A stretch of 64,000 nt of DNA from Monodelphis domestica (GCF_027887165.1 NC_077228.1:214493633-214557632); one strand, 5' to 3'; numbered from the stretch's first letter, positions 1-13,700 are shown. Numbers and translations: made by a program. Notes: generated by a model not told the origin, from the sequence alone.

Positions 1-600
1 GTAAACTGACCCACAAACCAAGAAAACCTTGTAGGAGACACAGATGCAGAAGGGCTTCCCAATATCCACTGGTGGGGGGATGGGGTGAGTCGGGGTAGTC
101 AGCATTAAAATCTCAAATTTCCACCCTTTCCTCTAAAGCATCTGGAAAGAACTGACTAATGTATTAAAAGGTATTGATCTGCTCTGAAGATGGAATTGAT
201 TCTGGGTGAGAATCTGGCTTTGTCCTGATCCCATTGTCCAAGAACGGCATTCAGAAGGAAGAAAAGGGACCGTGGAGGAGCAGAGGTCAGAAAAACACCT
301 AAGCCAGGGACAGCTGCCCAAAATGTGTCCAGGGTCAGACTGATTATTCGGGGAGCCTGTGCTTGGGGCTATTGCTTAGGGCTAACAAAACCTGAGCCTT
401 CCTGGGGTGGGATGACCTTCCTCTGATTCATGAAGGTCCGTCTCCATTCCAGGCCCAGCAGACTTTCTGCTGGAGCCCCCTTTTGGGGGAGAAGATTGGT
501 CCGAGCTGGCCAATCGTCATTCCCTTCCTGGGTTGTGCTTCTGAAATCTCTCAACTGTAACCTCACTGCACAGCTTCAGGCTCATCCTGAAACTTTCCTC
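1..600. other. TTYH2 intron 2, no recognisable feature
   Basis: Ordinary-composition DNA on the far side of exon 2. I see no TTYH2 exon 3 here and no repeat I can name. Confidence 0.5.
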
Positions 601-779
601 AGCACTCCTCCTCTGAGAACGTCCATTGGCTTCCCTCGTAGCTTCTCGCCCCGCTATGCTGGTCCCATTCCCCATTTCCCCACTGATGGGTTCCTTTTGG
701 GATGTTCTCTTTTGGAAGGGGTCCAGGCTTGCCTCTTCATTCCCCTCTTTGGCTGCACTTTTGGGACTTCAACACCATG

Positions 780-950
780 CTTCGGGCTCCCCCTCCCATC
801 TCACTTCTCTTTTGTGTGTTACTTTTGCCCATTAGAATGTAAGCAATTTAAGGGCAAGGAGTAGCTTTCATGTTGCTCAGGGCTGTATTCCCAAGGCTTA
901 ACACAGTGCCTTTCACGTAGTAAGCACTTAATAAATACTTCTGGCCTGAT
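780..950 (+). mobile_element. L2 3' end
   Basis: Diagnostic L2 tail: ttagaatgtaagcaatttaa, then cacagtgcctttcacgtagt and agcacttaataaatac. Confidence 0.75.
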
Positions 951-964
951 TACAAAAATCATCC

Positions 965-1222
965 TGTTGCTCTTGTTCTCATTCATTCTCATTCATATGT
1001 GACTCTTTGTGACTCCCATTTGGGACTTTCTTAACAAAGATATTGGAGTGGCTTGCTATTTCCTTCTCCTGCTCATTTTACAGATGAGGAAACTGAGGCA
1101 CAGCTAAGTGACTTGTCCAGGGTCATAAAGCTAGGAAGTGTCTGAGGTCAGATTTTTACTCACGAAGAGGACTATTCTTGACTTCAGGTCCAGCACTCTA
1201 TGCACCGTGCCACCCACAGGAC
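965..1222 (-). mobile_element. MAR1-type SINE (RTE-like tail)
   Basis: Reverse orientation: gactctttgtgactcccatt, cttgctatttccttctcc, gatgaggaaactgaggcac and agcactctatgcaccgtgcc. The gactctttgtgac end is the complement of the BovB/RTE-type gtcacgaagagtc 3' tail. Confidence 0.8.
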
Positions 1223-1574
1223 AGGGCAAGCACTTCATCAATGTCTGTTGGCAAATTATTAAAGTTACCTAACTCTATGTAATCCCTTTGCTCAAGATTT
1301 CAATCATTTGGTAACAAAGAAGTTAGTCATGTTGATTTTTTTAAGGGGAAATGTTTCTGTGCTGAGATTAGACTTGCCTAGTCCTGGAGGGACCCTGGTC
1401 AGAGGCCTGAGGGGGAGGGCCCCTCCTGGGCAGGGCTGCACGACTCAGGACCCCAAATCAAAAGGCACATTTAACAGAAGAGCGCTGTCCAAGGCCATCC
1501 CACTACTACCTCCAGGGGGGTCCTGTTGGCCCTTGGAGCTCCCCAACCTGACCCTTCTGGGAGGGGAAACTCAC

Positions 1575-1747
1575 CAGCAGAGGAGCCCAGCGGCCACAGA
1601 GGTCCAGGTGATGCAGGAAGATTTGGGCTGCTTGGTCTGTGCCTCTTCATCTTGGTTGCAGCAGCACAAGCAAATCAAGTAGGCTGTGATGAAGATTAAG
1701 TTCAGGCCCAAACAGATGCCAGCCACGAGCCCCAGGAGCAGCAGGGA
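1575..1747 (-). CDS. TTYH2: TTYH2 coding exon 2
   Basis: 173 nt. The acceptor is a pyrimidine tract ending ttctctttttcag just above 1747; the donor is G|gtgagt at 1574-1569. It encodes one hydrophobic span of about 25 residues, then a Cys-rich loop ([14 protein letters not shown]) and the start of a second span, ending in phase 2 so that TG is completed by exon 3. Human TTYH2 reads [19 protein letters not shown] at the matching place. Confidence 0.95.
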
Positions 1748-4700
1748 CTGAAAAAGAGAAGCAAGAACCCACCTTTTAGAGAGGGGCGACAAGGCTGACA
1801 AAATGGTGGCCCCACAAGTAGGTAGGAATAGGGGCATCGTTAGACCCACTGAGAGGAGAAAACAAGGGTCAGAGAAGACGGTGGCGGGGGTTAGGGTTGG
1901 GGAGGGGTCTGAAGCTAGGGTCCATCCCCCCCTTTTTTAAACCTTTGGTTTCTGTCTTTGTAACAGCTCTAAGACATAAAGACAAGGGATAGGCAAATGG
2001 AGTCAAGTGACTTGCCCAGGGCCCTACAGCAAGGATGTCTTTTATTTTGTATTATATAGGAAGATTTTTTTATATTTTTAAAATAAAAATATTTTTATTT
2101 ATATTTATATTTTATATAGGAAGAGTTAAATCTAGGACCTTCTAGCTCCAGGACTTTATCCACTATGAGACATAGCTGCCCTTTAATGATTTGAAAAACA
2201 AAACCTTTATCTTTTTTTTTAATTTTTTTAAGATATTAAATTTTATTTTCCCTAATTACATGTAAAAAGTTTCCAATATTTTTCTTTAAAAAAAATTATT
2301 TTTTAAAAAAATAAAAAATAATAAATTTTTTTTGAGTCAATTTAGAACATTACTCCTTGGTTACAAGAATCATATTCTCCAGCCCCCTTCCCCCCCCATA
2401 GCCAATGTGCAATTTCACTGTGTATCACGTGTTTGTTTTTTTTTAATTTACCTTCCATCTTAGAATCAATTGTGTGTATTGGTTCCAAGGCAGAAGAGTG
2501 GTCAGGGCTAGGCAATGGGGGTTAAGTGACTTGCCCAGAGTCACACAGAGAGGAAGTGTCTGAGGCCAGATTCTCATCAAGGCTCTCCATCCACTGAGCC
2601 ATCTAACTGCCCCCTAGTTTCTGTCTTAAGAGAACATATTTTGATCATTTCAATTTAACTGATTTCCTTTGTTATCCTACATATTCTGTCTCATGCATTA
2701 ATTTCCAATTTATCCAGAATACAGTTTGTTCCTAAATGATTGTTAATCTGTTCTCTCTCCCATTAAAATGTGAGCAACTTGAGAGCACAGACTGTCTTGT
2801 GCCAGAGTCATCACAACAAAGTAGGTCCTTAATAAACATTTAAGGACTGAGAAGGGGTCCATAGACTTAGCTAAACTGCCAGAGGGATTTCTAACAAAGA
2901 AAGCTAAGAACCCCTGATGTATGGTCATGGAAATTCAATTGACAAACATTTATTAAGCACCTACTATGTGCCTGTTACTGAGCTATGTACTGGAGATACA
3001 AAGGAAGGCAAAGGCACAAACCCGGAGCTCACATTTCTCACCCCTCTCCCCGGCCCATTTCATGTAACAACAGTTTCCAACATTTACAAAATAATTTTGA
3101 GGGGGCAGCTGGGTGACTCAGTGGATTGAGAGTCAGGCCTAGGGATGGGACGTCCTAGGTTCAAATTGGCCTCAGCCACTTCCTAGCTGTGTGACCCTGG
3201 GCAAGTCACTTGACCCCCATTGCCTAGCCCTTACCACTCTTCTGCCTTGGAGCCAATACACAGTATTGACTCCAAGATGGAAGGTAAGGGTTTAAAAAAA
3301 CAATAATTTTGAGTCTTGAATTCTCTCCCTCTCTCCCTTCCCCTGCTGAGATGGAAACCATCTGATAAGAGATTTCACATGAGCAATCATGTAGAGCATT
3401 TTTCCATATTAATCCTTTGTGGAAGGAAACTGGAATTCTAAAAAAATTCAGAAAGGAAGTGAAAAAGTTTGCTTTGGTCTGGATTCAGACTCCCTCCGTT
3501 TTTTCTCTGGAAACAGATGGCCTTTTTTAAAAACATAAGTCCTTTGGGATTGTCTTGGATCACTGTAGTGCTGTCACTGTACGGTGTCTTCATGGTTCTA
3601 CTCACTTTACTCTGCTTCAGTTCCGGTAAATCTTTCTGGGTTTTTGTGGAAGGAGTTCGCAGGGGAGATGAAATGCAAATAACAAGGTGCAGACAAGGCT
3701 TGTACACAACCAGGGTCACAGCCAAGTCTTCTGACTTTCCAAGCTAGAGCTCTTTTCACTAGGACTGGAATTAGATGGCCATGATACCAGGAGGGAAGAG
3801 GAAAAGGTTTTTATTAAGCGCCTACTGTGTGGTGACTAGTTTGACTCAGTGGATGGAGAGCCAGGTCTAGAGATGGAAGGTCCTGGGTTCGAATCTGACC
3901 TCAGACACTTCCTAGCTGGGTCTAGAGATGGAAGGTCCTGGGTTCGAATCTGACCTCAGACACTTCCTAGCTGGGTGACCCTGAGAAAGTCACTTAACCC
4001 CCATTGCCTAGCCCTTACCACTTCTGCCTTGGAACCAATACACAGTATTGATCGCAAGACAGAAGGTAAGGGTTTAAAAAAAAGAAGAGTCTCCGAGCTG
4101 CCGGACGCTGTGTTATGTGCCTTATAAATATCGTCCAGGATACAAGAGGGCCCTTTAGTCCTTTTTCAAAGACCTCGGGAGAAGTGGAGAGAGGAAGTGA
4201 ACCAAACTATGAATCCGTATTCAACGGCATTTATGAAGTAGATCCTGAAGTGTGCATTATTTTTAAAAAAGCCAGACATCTGGCCCTTACATGGTGGATA
4301 AGTTGAGAAAGCCAGATATAGACAGGAAACCTTGAAATCAGCATACTCGGTCACCACGTGAGAGAGACAGTAAGTGATGAAGGCATTCAGAGAACGGGAA
4401 AATCAGTGGGAGCGGAACACTCGGAGGAGGTCTCTCGGAGGAAGTGGGAGATGAGCTGGTCCTTAAATGAGCGAAGGACCATTGCATAAGAGGAAGGAAG
4501 GGTCACCCCTCCCCTCTCACAGAACCCAGTCATTTATTAAGCACCCATTCTGTCACCTAAAACCCTCTCACTGTGGGTCGACACAGAAAAAGCAGAAGGT
4601 AGTCCTTGATCTCAAGGGGCTCGTGGTCCAGCCGAGAGTCGGAATGTAAGGCTTGGAACAGTATCACAGCATGTCAGAGCGGTAATTCGATAAGCATTTA

Positions 4701-7700
4701 CTGAGTGACTGCTACACATCTGACACCATGCTAGGCTCTGGGGATACAGAAACCATCTAGTCTAACTCCCATTATTTAGAGGAGGAAACCAAAGCCCAGA
4801 GAAAGGAACTAACCTATTTAATTTTTTTGTTATGAGTCATTTTAATAATTTTTTTTTCAGATTACATGTCAATACAAATTTTTTTAAACCCTTACCTTCT
4901 CTCTTAGCATCAATACAAGTATAGGTTCCAAGGCAGAAGAGTGGCAAAGAGTTAGGCAAATGGGGTTAAGTGACTTGCCCAGAGTCATACAGCCAAGAAG
5001 TGTCTGAGATCAGACACAAACTCAAGTCTTCCTGACTCTTTGATCATGTTTGACAATGTTTAATGATCATTTTCTGACATTGTTTTTAAATTTTTCTTTA
5101 ATCTAATATTTTTTTCTAATCACACGTAAATTTTTTTACATTGATTTTTAAAATTGAGTTCCAAATTCTCACTCCTTCTACCTTTTCCCCTCATTGAGAA
5201 GGCAAGTAATTTGATATAGGGTATACATGCACAGTCACGCAAAACATATTTCCATATTAGTCATGTTATAAAAGAAAACACTGTCAAAAAAGTTTAAAAA
5301 AGTATGCTTCAATCTGCATTTAAACCCCCATCAGTTCTTTTTCTGGAACGTATATTTTTCATCATAAATTCTTCAGAATTGTTCTAGATCATTGTATTGT
5401 TGAGAATAGCTAAGTTATTTAGTTGATTATTGTACAATATTGCTATTACTGTGCACAATGTTCTTCTGATTCTGCCCACTTTGCATTAGTTTGTGGGTAT
5501 TACCTGTTTTGTCTGAAAGCATCCTGGTTGTCATTTCTTATAGTGTAACAGTATTTCATCACAATCATATGCCATAATTTATTCAACCCCAGTTGATGGT
5601 CATCTGTATTTCCAATTCTTTGCCATCATAAAAAGAGTTATTGTAAATATTTTTGTATATATAGATCTTTAATCTTAAAAAAAAATCTCTTTGGGATATA
5701 GACCTAGTAGTGGTATTACTGTGTCAAAATGTATGCACAATTTTATGGTCTTTTGGGTATAGTTTCAAATAATTCTCTGGAATGGTTAGACCAGTTCACT
5801 ACTCCACTAACAGTATATTACTTTTCCATTTTTCCCACACCTCCCAACATTTGTCATTTTCCTTTTCTGTCATATTAGCCAATCTGATAAATGTGAAGCA
5901 GTACCTTAAAGTTGTTTTAATTTACCTTTCTCTAATCAATAGTGATTTAGAGCATTTTTTCATGACTATAGATTTGATTTAATCTGAAAACTGCCTGTTT
6001 ATATCCTTTGACCATTTATCAGTTGGAGAACGAGTTGTAGTCCTATAAATTTGATTTATTTCTCTCTATATAGATTTGAGAACTGGGGCCATAATCAAAG
6101 AACTTTCTGTAAAAAAAGATGGAGATACACAGCAATCATAACTGTGAATGGGAAAAACTCGCCGATAACACGAAAGCAGATAGCAAAATCAATCATATAA
6201 TTTAGGCAGAAAAGGTGATACCTTAAGCAAATGAGGGGTACATGGAATAGTTCCCCTGTCAGCTCTATGGATAAGGGAAGAAATTCTGAACAAACAAGAG
6301 ATAGAGAACATCATGGAATGTAAAATGGATAATTCTGATTACAATAAAGTAAAAGTTTTTCCAATGAGGGGAAAAGGTGGGATTGAGATTTAGAAACTAA
6401 AATTTTACATGAACAAAACCAATGCAGCTAAGATTAGGAGGAAAATGGGAAATTGGAGGAAATTTTTACAATAAATTCGCTGATAATGGCTTCACTTCTC
6501 CCCTCTTACAGAGCATCCCTCACTCTCTCACCCTTTATTGCTCTTTGTGATAGTTGGAACAGTTCATATAACTCCCCTAACAGTACATTACTTTTCCAAT
6601 TTTTACACACCTCAAACATTTGTTATTTTTCTTTTCTGTCATATTAGCTAATCTGATAGATTTGAAGCAGTACCTCAGATATGATCCCATTATAGTCAGA
6701 TCATACTCATGGCCTCTGTTCTGTCTGTATACTCTTTTTAACTACCCTAGTAATAGTAGTGTAGTTAGTAATAATAAAATTCCTAGGAGTTATAAGTTTC
6801 ATCTTCCCATGTAGGGGTGTTAAGTAGTTTAATCTTATTGCTTTATGTTATCTCTTTTCTGTTTCCTTTTATTATGCCTTTCTTGAGTCCTATATTTGAA
6901 AGTCAAATTTTCTATTCAGCATTGATCTTTTCATCAGGAATGTTTGAAATCCCTCTATTTCGTTAAATATTCATTTTTCTCCCTGAAGGATTGATTATAT
7001 ACTCAAGTTTTGCTGGGTAAATGATTCTTGGTTGTAATCCTATATCCTTTGCCCTCTGGATTCTTTAATGTAGGACTTTCAATCTTATGTTATCCTGATT
7101 GTGGCTCCACAAAATTTGAATTGTTCCTCAACAATTTCTTGAAATATGATGTCTGGGCTCTTTTTTTGATCATAACTTTAAGTAGTCCAATAATTCTTGG
7201 TTTTGTTTTTTTTAATTTTCAGTTACATGTAGAACACTTTGACAACTGTTTTTTTTTTTAATCTTTTAAAATTCAGATTTTTCTCCCTACCCTCCCATTC
7301 CCCTGAAATTGCAAATAGTCTAATATAGGTTATACCCACACTTTCATGTAACATATTTTCATATTACTTATATCATGATAGAGGACAAATGTCACCCATA
7401 CAATGGAAATATAGTGGAAGAGGGCATACTTTGATCTGCACTTGATTCCAACAGTTTCTTCTTTGGCTGTGAATAGCATTTTCAGCATGATTCCCTTGTG
7501 GTTATCTTGAAGACTTGCTTTGCAAATAATGAGTTAGTCCTTTAAAGTTGATTATTTTATAATATTTCTGTTACTATACATATTGTTCTCCTGGTTTTGT
7601 TCACTTCACTTTGCATCAGTTTATCCAAGTCTTTCCAGGTTTTTCTGAATGCATCCTGTTCATAATTCTTTATGGTACAATAGTATTCCATTAAAATCAT

Positions 7701-10700
7701 ATTTTACAACTTGTTCATCCATTCCCCAATTGATGGATAACTTTTCATTTTCCAATTCTTTGCCACTATTCAAAAAAGGTGCTGAAATTATTTAGGTACA
7801 CGTAAGTTCTTTCCCTTACCTCTAATCTCTTTGGAATACAGATCTGGTAGTGACATTGCTGGGTCAAAGGGTTTTCATAGTTTTGTGGCCCTTTGAACTT
7901 GGTTCCATATTGCTCTACAGAATGGTTGTATCAGTTCACACCACTGACAGTGTATTAGTGTCCCAATTTTCCCACATTCCCTACAATATTGATCATTTTC
8001 CCTTTTGATTATGTTAATCAATCTGATAGGTATGAGTTGGTATCTCAGAGTTGCTTTAATTTGCATTTCTCTAATGTAATAGTGATTTGGAGCATTTTTT
8101 CATATGATTATGGATAGTGTTAACTGAGAACCACCTGTTCGTATCCTTTGATCATTTTTCAATTGGGGCATGCTTTGTATTTGAATAAATTTGACCCAGT
8201 TCTCTATATATTTGAAAAATGAGGCTTTTGTTAGAGATGCTATAAAATCTCTTCTCAAATTTGTTGTTTCCCTTTTAATTTTAGTTGCATTGGTTTTATT
8301 TGTACTTTTAATTTAAGGTGATCAAAATTATCTATTTCAGTTTTTGCTAACATTCTCTGTCTTGTTTAGTCATAAATTGTTACTTTATCCCCAAGTCTGG
8401 CAGGTAAAAATTTCCATATTCCCCTAATTTGTTTATGGTATCACCTTTTATTTCTAGATTAAGCATCCATTTTGACTTTATCCTGGTTGATGGTGTAAAA
8501 TGTTGGTCCATGCCTAATCTCTGCCATACTGTTTCCAGTTTTTTCATGATTTTCTTGCATCACTCTTGTAATTTCTTTTCCCAATTTGTGCTCTACCTCT
8601 CTTGTTGAATTTTTAAAATTGTTTTTGAGCTCATTCAGGTATTCTTTTTGGACCTGAGACCCAAAGCTAGGATTTTGGGGTATGTTGAATACTTATGTTG
8701 CTATGAACATTAACTGCCATGTGTTGATTACCTAATCTATTTCATTGATCCACCACCAATTTCTTAGCCAGCACCAAATTATATTGATGATAGCCACTTT
8801 ATAGTAGTTTGATATCTGGTACAATCAGACCTCCTTCCTTTATATTTTTTATCCCCACTAATTCCTTTGATATTCTTGGCCTTATGTTTATCTATATGAA
8901 TTTTGTTGTTTTTTCTAGTTCTATGCACAAGTGACTAATGGTTTTCCAATTGTTTAGGTTTAATTTTATTTTTGTGAAGAGTATTTTGTAATTGTGTTTA
9001 TATGGTTGCTGTGCTTATTTGGGGGCAGGTGCACCCTCAGGTATTTTATATTGTTTAGAGTTCTTTTGAATGGAATTTCCTTTTCTATCCCTTGCTATTG
9101 GATTGCATTACTGGCAAATAGAAATGATTTATGTGGACTTATTTTGTATCCTATGACTTGTTGAAGTTGTTATTTATTTCTATTAGTTTTTTGGTTGTCT
9201 AGGGTTCTCTGTAAATACCATCATATCTTTGAAGAGAAATGACTTTCTTCATTTCCTATTTCTTCATTTCTTCATTACCTATTTTAATTCCACTTATTTT
9301 TCTGTTCTTATTGCTTTAGCAAGCATTTCAAGTACAATATTAAATAATAATGGTGATGATGGGCATCCACCCATGGGCATCCACCTCTTATCTTAATGGG
9401 CAGGGTTTTAGTTTATCGCCATTACAAAAATGCTTGCTGATGGTTTTAGATATGTACCCTTTATCACTTTGTGGAAGATTTATTTCTGTGTTTTTTAATG
9501 TTTTTATGTTGTCCAATAACTCTTAAATCAACTCTCCTGGATCTATTTTCCAGGTCAGTTGTTTTTCCAATGCAATGGGATATTTTATATTTTCTTCTTT
9601 TAAAAATTCTTTTGATTTTTAAAAATTATTTAAATAAAAGCACTTACCTTCCATTTTAGAATCAATACTAAGTATTGGTTTTAATGCAAAAGAGTAGTAA
9701 GGCTAGGCAATTGGTATTAAGTGACCTGCCTGGGGTCCCACAGTTAGAAAGTATCTGAGGCCATATTTGAAACCAGGACCCCCAGTTTCTAGGCTTGGCT
9801 CTCTATCCTCTGAGCCAAGTAGTTGTCCCAATGAATCGTTTCTCTTTTACTCTCTCTCAAATACAAAGCTACTTTTAAGAATGCCCTGAAGGAAAGAAAG
9901 GTTACCTGGGGGAAGGATGCACAAAGGGAGTACACTGCCGATGCAAGGTGAAGAGAATGCCATCATTCTGGAACCTGTGAGTGCTGTGGGAGGAGGTTGA
10001 GAGCATGATGGAACTGGCTCCAGGAGCACAATTATTGGACAAGAGAGATAAGCATGAACCCACAGAGTTACTTGGGCCCTTCCTTCTTCTCATGGGACTT
10101 TTTCATCTTCTGTTGCATGATGTCCAATTCCCTCTGATTTTGAGCAGTGGCAGAAAGCCCATCATCCTGGATTTTCCTTGCCTGAGTCACTAAACTTCTT
10201 CATGTTCTTCAGGCAGGACAGCATCCTGACTTGGTGACATTCATTCTTTCCTCTCCAATGTCCCTGACCCTACTGTTTTATTGTTTCTTAAATGTTTCCT
10301 AAAGTCTTTAGTTTCCACTTGCCCAATTCTAATTTTTAAGAAATTACTTTGGTGAGCTTTTGTACCACCTTTTCCATTTGGTCCATTCTACTTGTTAAGA
10401 AGATCTTTTCTTCAGAGAATTTTTGTACCTCTTTTTTTCCCATTTGGCCAATTCTGCTTTATAAGGAGTTCTCTTAGTGGATTTTTGTTCCTCTTTTACC
10501 ATTTAGTCTATACTGTTTTTTAAAGTGTAATTTTTTTGTGCCTCCTTTACCAATCTGTGGAATCTTTTTTCAGGATATTTTGGTATCACTCTCATTTCTT
10601 TCCAATTTTTCCTCTACCTTATCTGAATTTTTAAAAAAATTATTTTTGAGCTTATCCAGAATTTTTTTTTGGGGGGGGGGTCTGAGACCAATTTACCTTT

Positions 10701-13700
10701 CTTTATGAGACTTCACATGAAGTTGTTTTGATATTGTTGTCTTCTTCTGACTTTTTATTTTGATCTTCCATGTCGCCATAGTAACTTTTTATGGACAGGT
10801 TCTTTATTTGTGGTTTGATTTTTCTCAAAAATTTATTTATTTCTTGACTTTTAATTTTATTTTAAAGTTTTTAAAAGTTTTGCTTTCAGAGTGGAAGGGA
10901 CACTGTGCCAAGTTTTAGATTTTTCATGCTGCTGTTTTCATAGCTAATTCTCAGAATATTTAAGTTTTCAGTTCTTCCAAAGTGATATGATCAAGAGATG
11001 TCATTGCTCTCCTGGCCTGTGCTAAACCACAAACACTTTTTCCCATCCTAGAACTGTGTCCATAGTCTCTGCCCCTGCTAGTGCTTCTCCTTGCATTGGG
11101 ACTGTACCCCCAGAACAATGTACAGGCAATGCAAAAGTCTTGTTCCCAGTGCCAGTGCTATAAAATTTTTCTGCCAAGTTGTCAGACTCCTTTACTATCT
11201 GTGACCTCAGAATTCTGGAAATTCAGAAGGCTCAGCTGCTGAGTTCAGTCATCTCCATCTCCTGCTGCTGGCTTGCAATCTGCATAAGACTGCACTCTAC
11301 TCCCACACTAGAGACAGAATTTTCTTTTTATTTCCTTCCTTCCTTCCTTCCTTCCTTCCTTCCTTCCTTCCTTCCTTCCTTCCTTCCAAACCCTTACCTT
11401 CCATCTTAAAATCAGTACTATGTATTGGTTTTAAAGCAGAAGAGTGGTAAGGGCTAGGCAATGGGGGTTAAGTGATTTGCCCAGGGTCACACAGTTAGGA
11501 AGTGTCTGAGGTCACACTTGAACCCAGGACCTCCCATCTCTGGACCTGACTCTCAATTCACTGAGTCACCCAGCTTCCCCAAGAAAGACTTTTCTTAATG
11601 ACCTTCTAAGTTGAATTAGGCAGGAAAACTGCATCACCCCATCTTTTTGTTGATTCTGCCACTTTGGAATTCATTTTGATATTAAGTTGATGTTGTTTGG
11701 AACAGAATTTGGGGAGAGCTTGGGAAAGTCCTTGCCTTTGCTCTGCCATCTTGGCTCAGTATCACTTCTGACCTCCATCCCTTGCCAAAGAACCAATTTG
11801 TTTAAAGTCAAGTCATACAACTCATTAGTGGCAGAGAGAGGACTAGGATTTATGTGTTCTGATTTCTATAATTATACTTTTATGGGTGTACTGTCAAAGG
11901 CAGCTATGACATGGTGGATAGAAATCTGGTCTTGGAGTCAAGAAGACTTAGGTTCAAGTCCTGCCTCTTACACATATTAAGCTGTTTGACTTGAACCCTT
12001 TAGTGCTTTAGAGAAGTATCTAAGACTAGACATTGCAGAGAAGACAACTGGCAATAGCAGAGCAGGTTTCTTTGTTTTCTCTTTATCAATGAAATTGAAT
12101 GTCCAATTCCTAATTCTATCTCTTACAGTACACAGAACCCTGAGAAGCTAACAAAGTCACTAAGGAATAGCAGCAGAATATATCAGCAGTTAAATGAATT
12201 CTTGCCCTTCTGAGCAGGAAGCATGACTGGGTTACCTGTAAACCTTAAAATTTCTCAGACTCCTGCATGTTAAAAGATTCTCAGACTCTACCTTAGAACA
12301 TTTGGTTAAGACCATTCCCCACTTTAAACAATGAAGGTACTTGATCAGGAATGTGAGAATTCTAACATTATTCCACCTATACTTAAGCATACTTTAGGGG
12401 AAGATAAAGTTGTAAACTCCTTACTGAACAATGAAAAAGTACTTAACTCATACTTATCATGAGGCAAAAGCCCTTAAGCCAAGTACCTATAAAGGTCAGA
12501 CAACTTGTGAATTTACAAGGAACAAAGAGCTAAGAAACTTACTCAGAGCTTTCCTGGTGTGAATTACTCAAAAATCCACACCTTCTTAGGTGTGGACTAA
12601 GAATGGTCTGTCCTTTGAAAAACATCTACTGTGATTGGTAGATATAAGGACTTGGGGGAGGTGACATAGGAGAAAATGCCCTTTAAATAGGAGCTCAGAT
12701 TCATTCTCGGGAACATTCAGATTTAGGATTGAGCTGGTGAAGTCAGCTGAGATGGAGCTGGCCTGGTGTCACTAGAATCCTTGCTTGGACAGATCTTGTG
12801 GTGAGTGATTAAGGACTGACTGATCTTTTCTCTTAGGGCTTAGGCCTGGGTTGGCCAGGACTGGCCAGGGCCGGCTTATCCCTTTCTCATTTAATTCCTT
12901 TTCTCTCTTTAATTCATCATTTGTATGAATTAAAATCTCTATAAAACCCAGTTAACTTGGGTATATTTCATAATTGGGAATATTTCCCTGGCGACTACCT
13001 TATATATTTGATTTGAAACAAGACACTGTAGTGAAAACATTTTCTGCGGTCACAAATTTACTCACCCACTCTTATATCTATCACAATTTAAGTCTTCTAC
13101 TATTTTTAATCACTACAGTTTACAACCTCAACTATTTTAACACTCATATACCTGAGCAACAAGTCACTTCCTCTGGTTCTGCTCAAGATTCAAATATTCT
13201 GAGGTATTAATATGATGAGGACCTCTGAATAAATCATTTTCCTTACTACTTCCCCCAGCCATCTTCAATCTCTTAACACTACCAGATGGATACCATCTGG
13301 CGTTAGGCTTTAGTACCTGCCAACCGCATTGTGCTACTCTCCAATTGGCCACTTTGATGCAGGAGCTTACCATATGCCCACTTAACACTCCTTGGCCCAA
13401 CAACAACTACAGTCTTTCATTCTGTGGCCTGAACTAGTACAGATTCAGGAAAGACTGTAGAAGACAGGGAGAAAGATGGAGTAGATGCCACTAAGTAAGC
13501 TAATATTACATTTCTTTTTCTAAACTCTTACCTTCTGTCTTAAAATCAATACAGTGCATTGGTTCCAAGGCAGAAGTGGTAAGGGGTAGGCAATAGGGAT
13601 TAAGTGACTTGCCCAGGGTCACACAGCTAGGAAGTGTCTGAGGCCAAATTTGAACCTACAATCTCCCATCTTTAAGTCTGAGAATCCACTGAGTGCCCTA

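Larger units (their letters stand above)
6680..11757 (-). mobile_element. Old L1: ORF1 region and 5' UTR, with nested insertions
   Basis: Read on the minus strand the 5' end is near 11757 (gagccaagatggcagagcaa). The 5' UTR runs down to about 10700 and the ORF1 coiled-coil region covers 10266-10690, 9525-9613 and 6880-7198. Evidence: the reversed segments cccaattctaatttttaaga, ccatttggccaattctgctt and ggatctattttccaggtcag in ORF1 order. It is interrupted by an L1 (7199-9510), a SINE plus unidentified DNA (9620-10265), and a TTCC tract with a SINE (11334-11580). Confidence 0.8.

Noticed and set aside
430-864. 144-codon open frame on the plus strand
   Set aside because: No recognisable domain, low-complexity composition, its end overlaps an L2 tail, and it lies in a TTYH2 intron on the opposite strand.
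11334-11387. TTCC array as a CRISPR-like repeat
   Set aside because: It is a plain tetranucleotide microsatellite without spacers.
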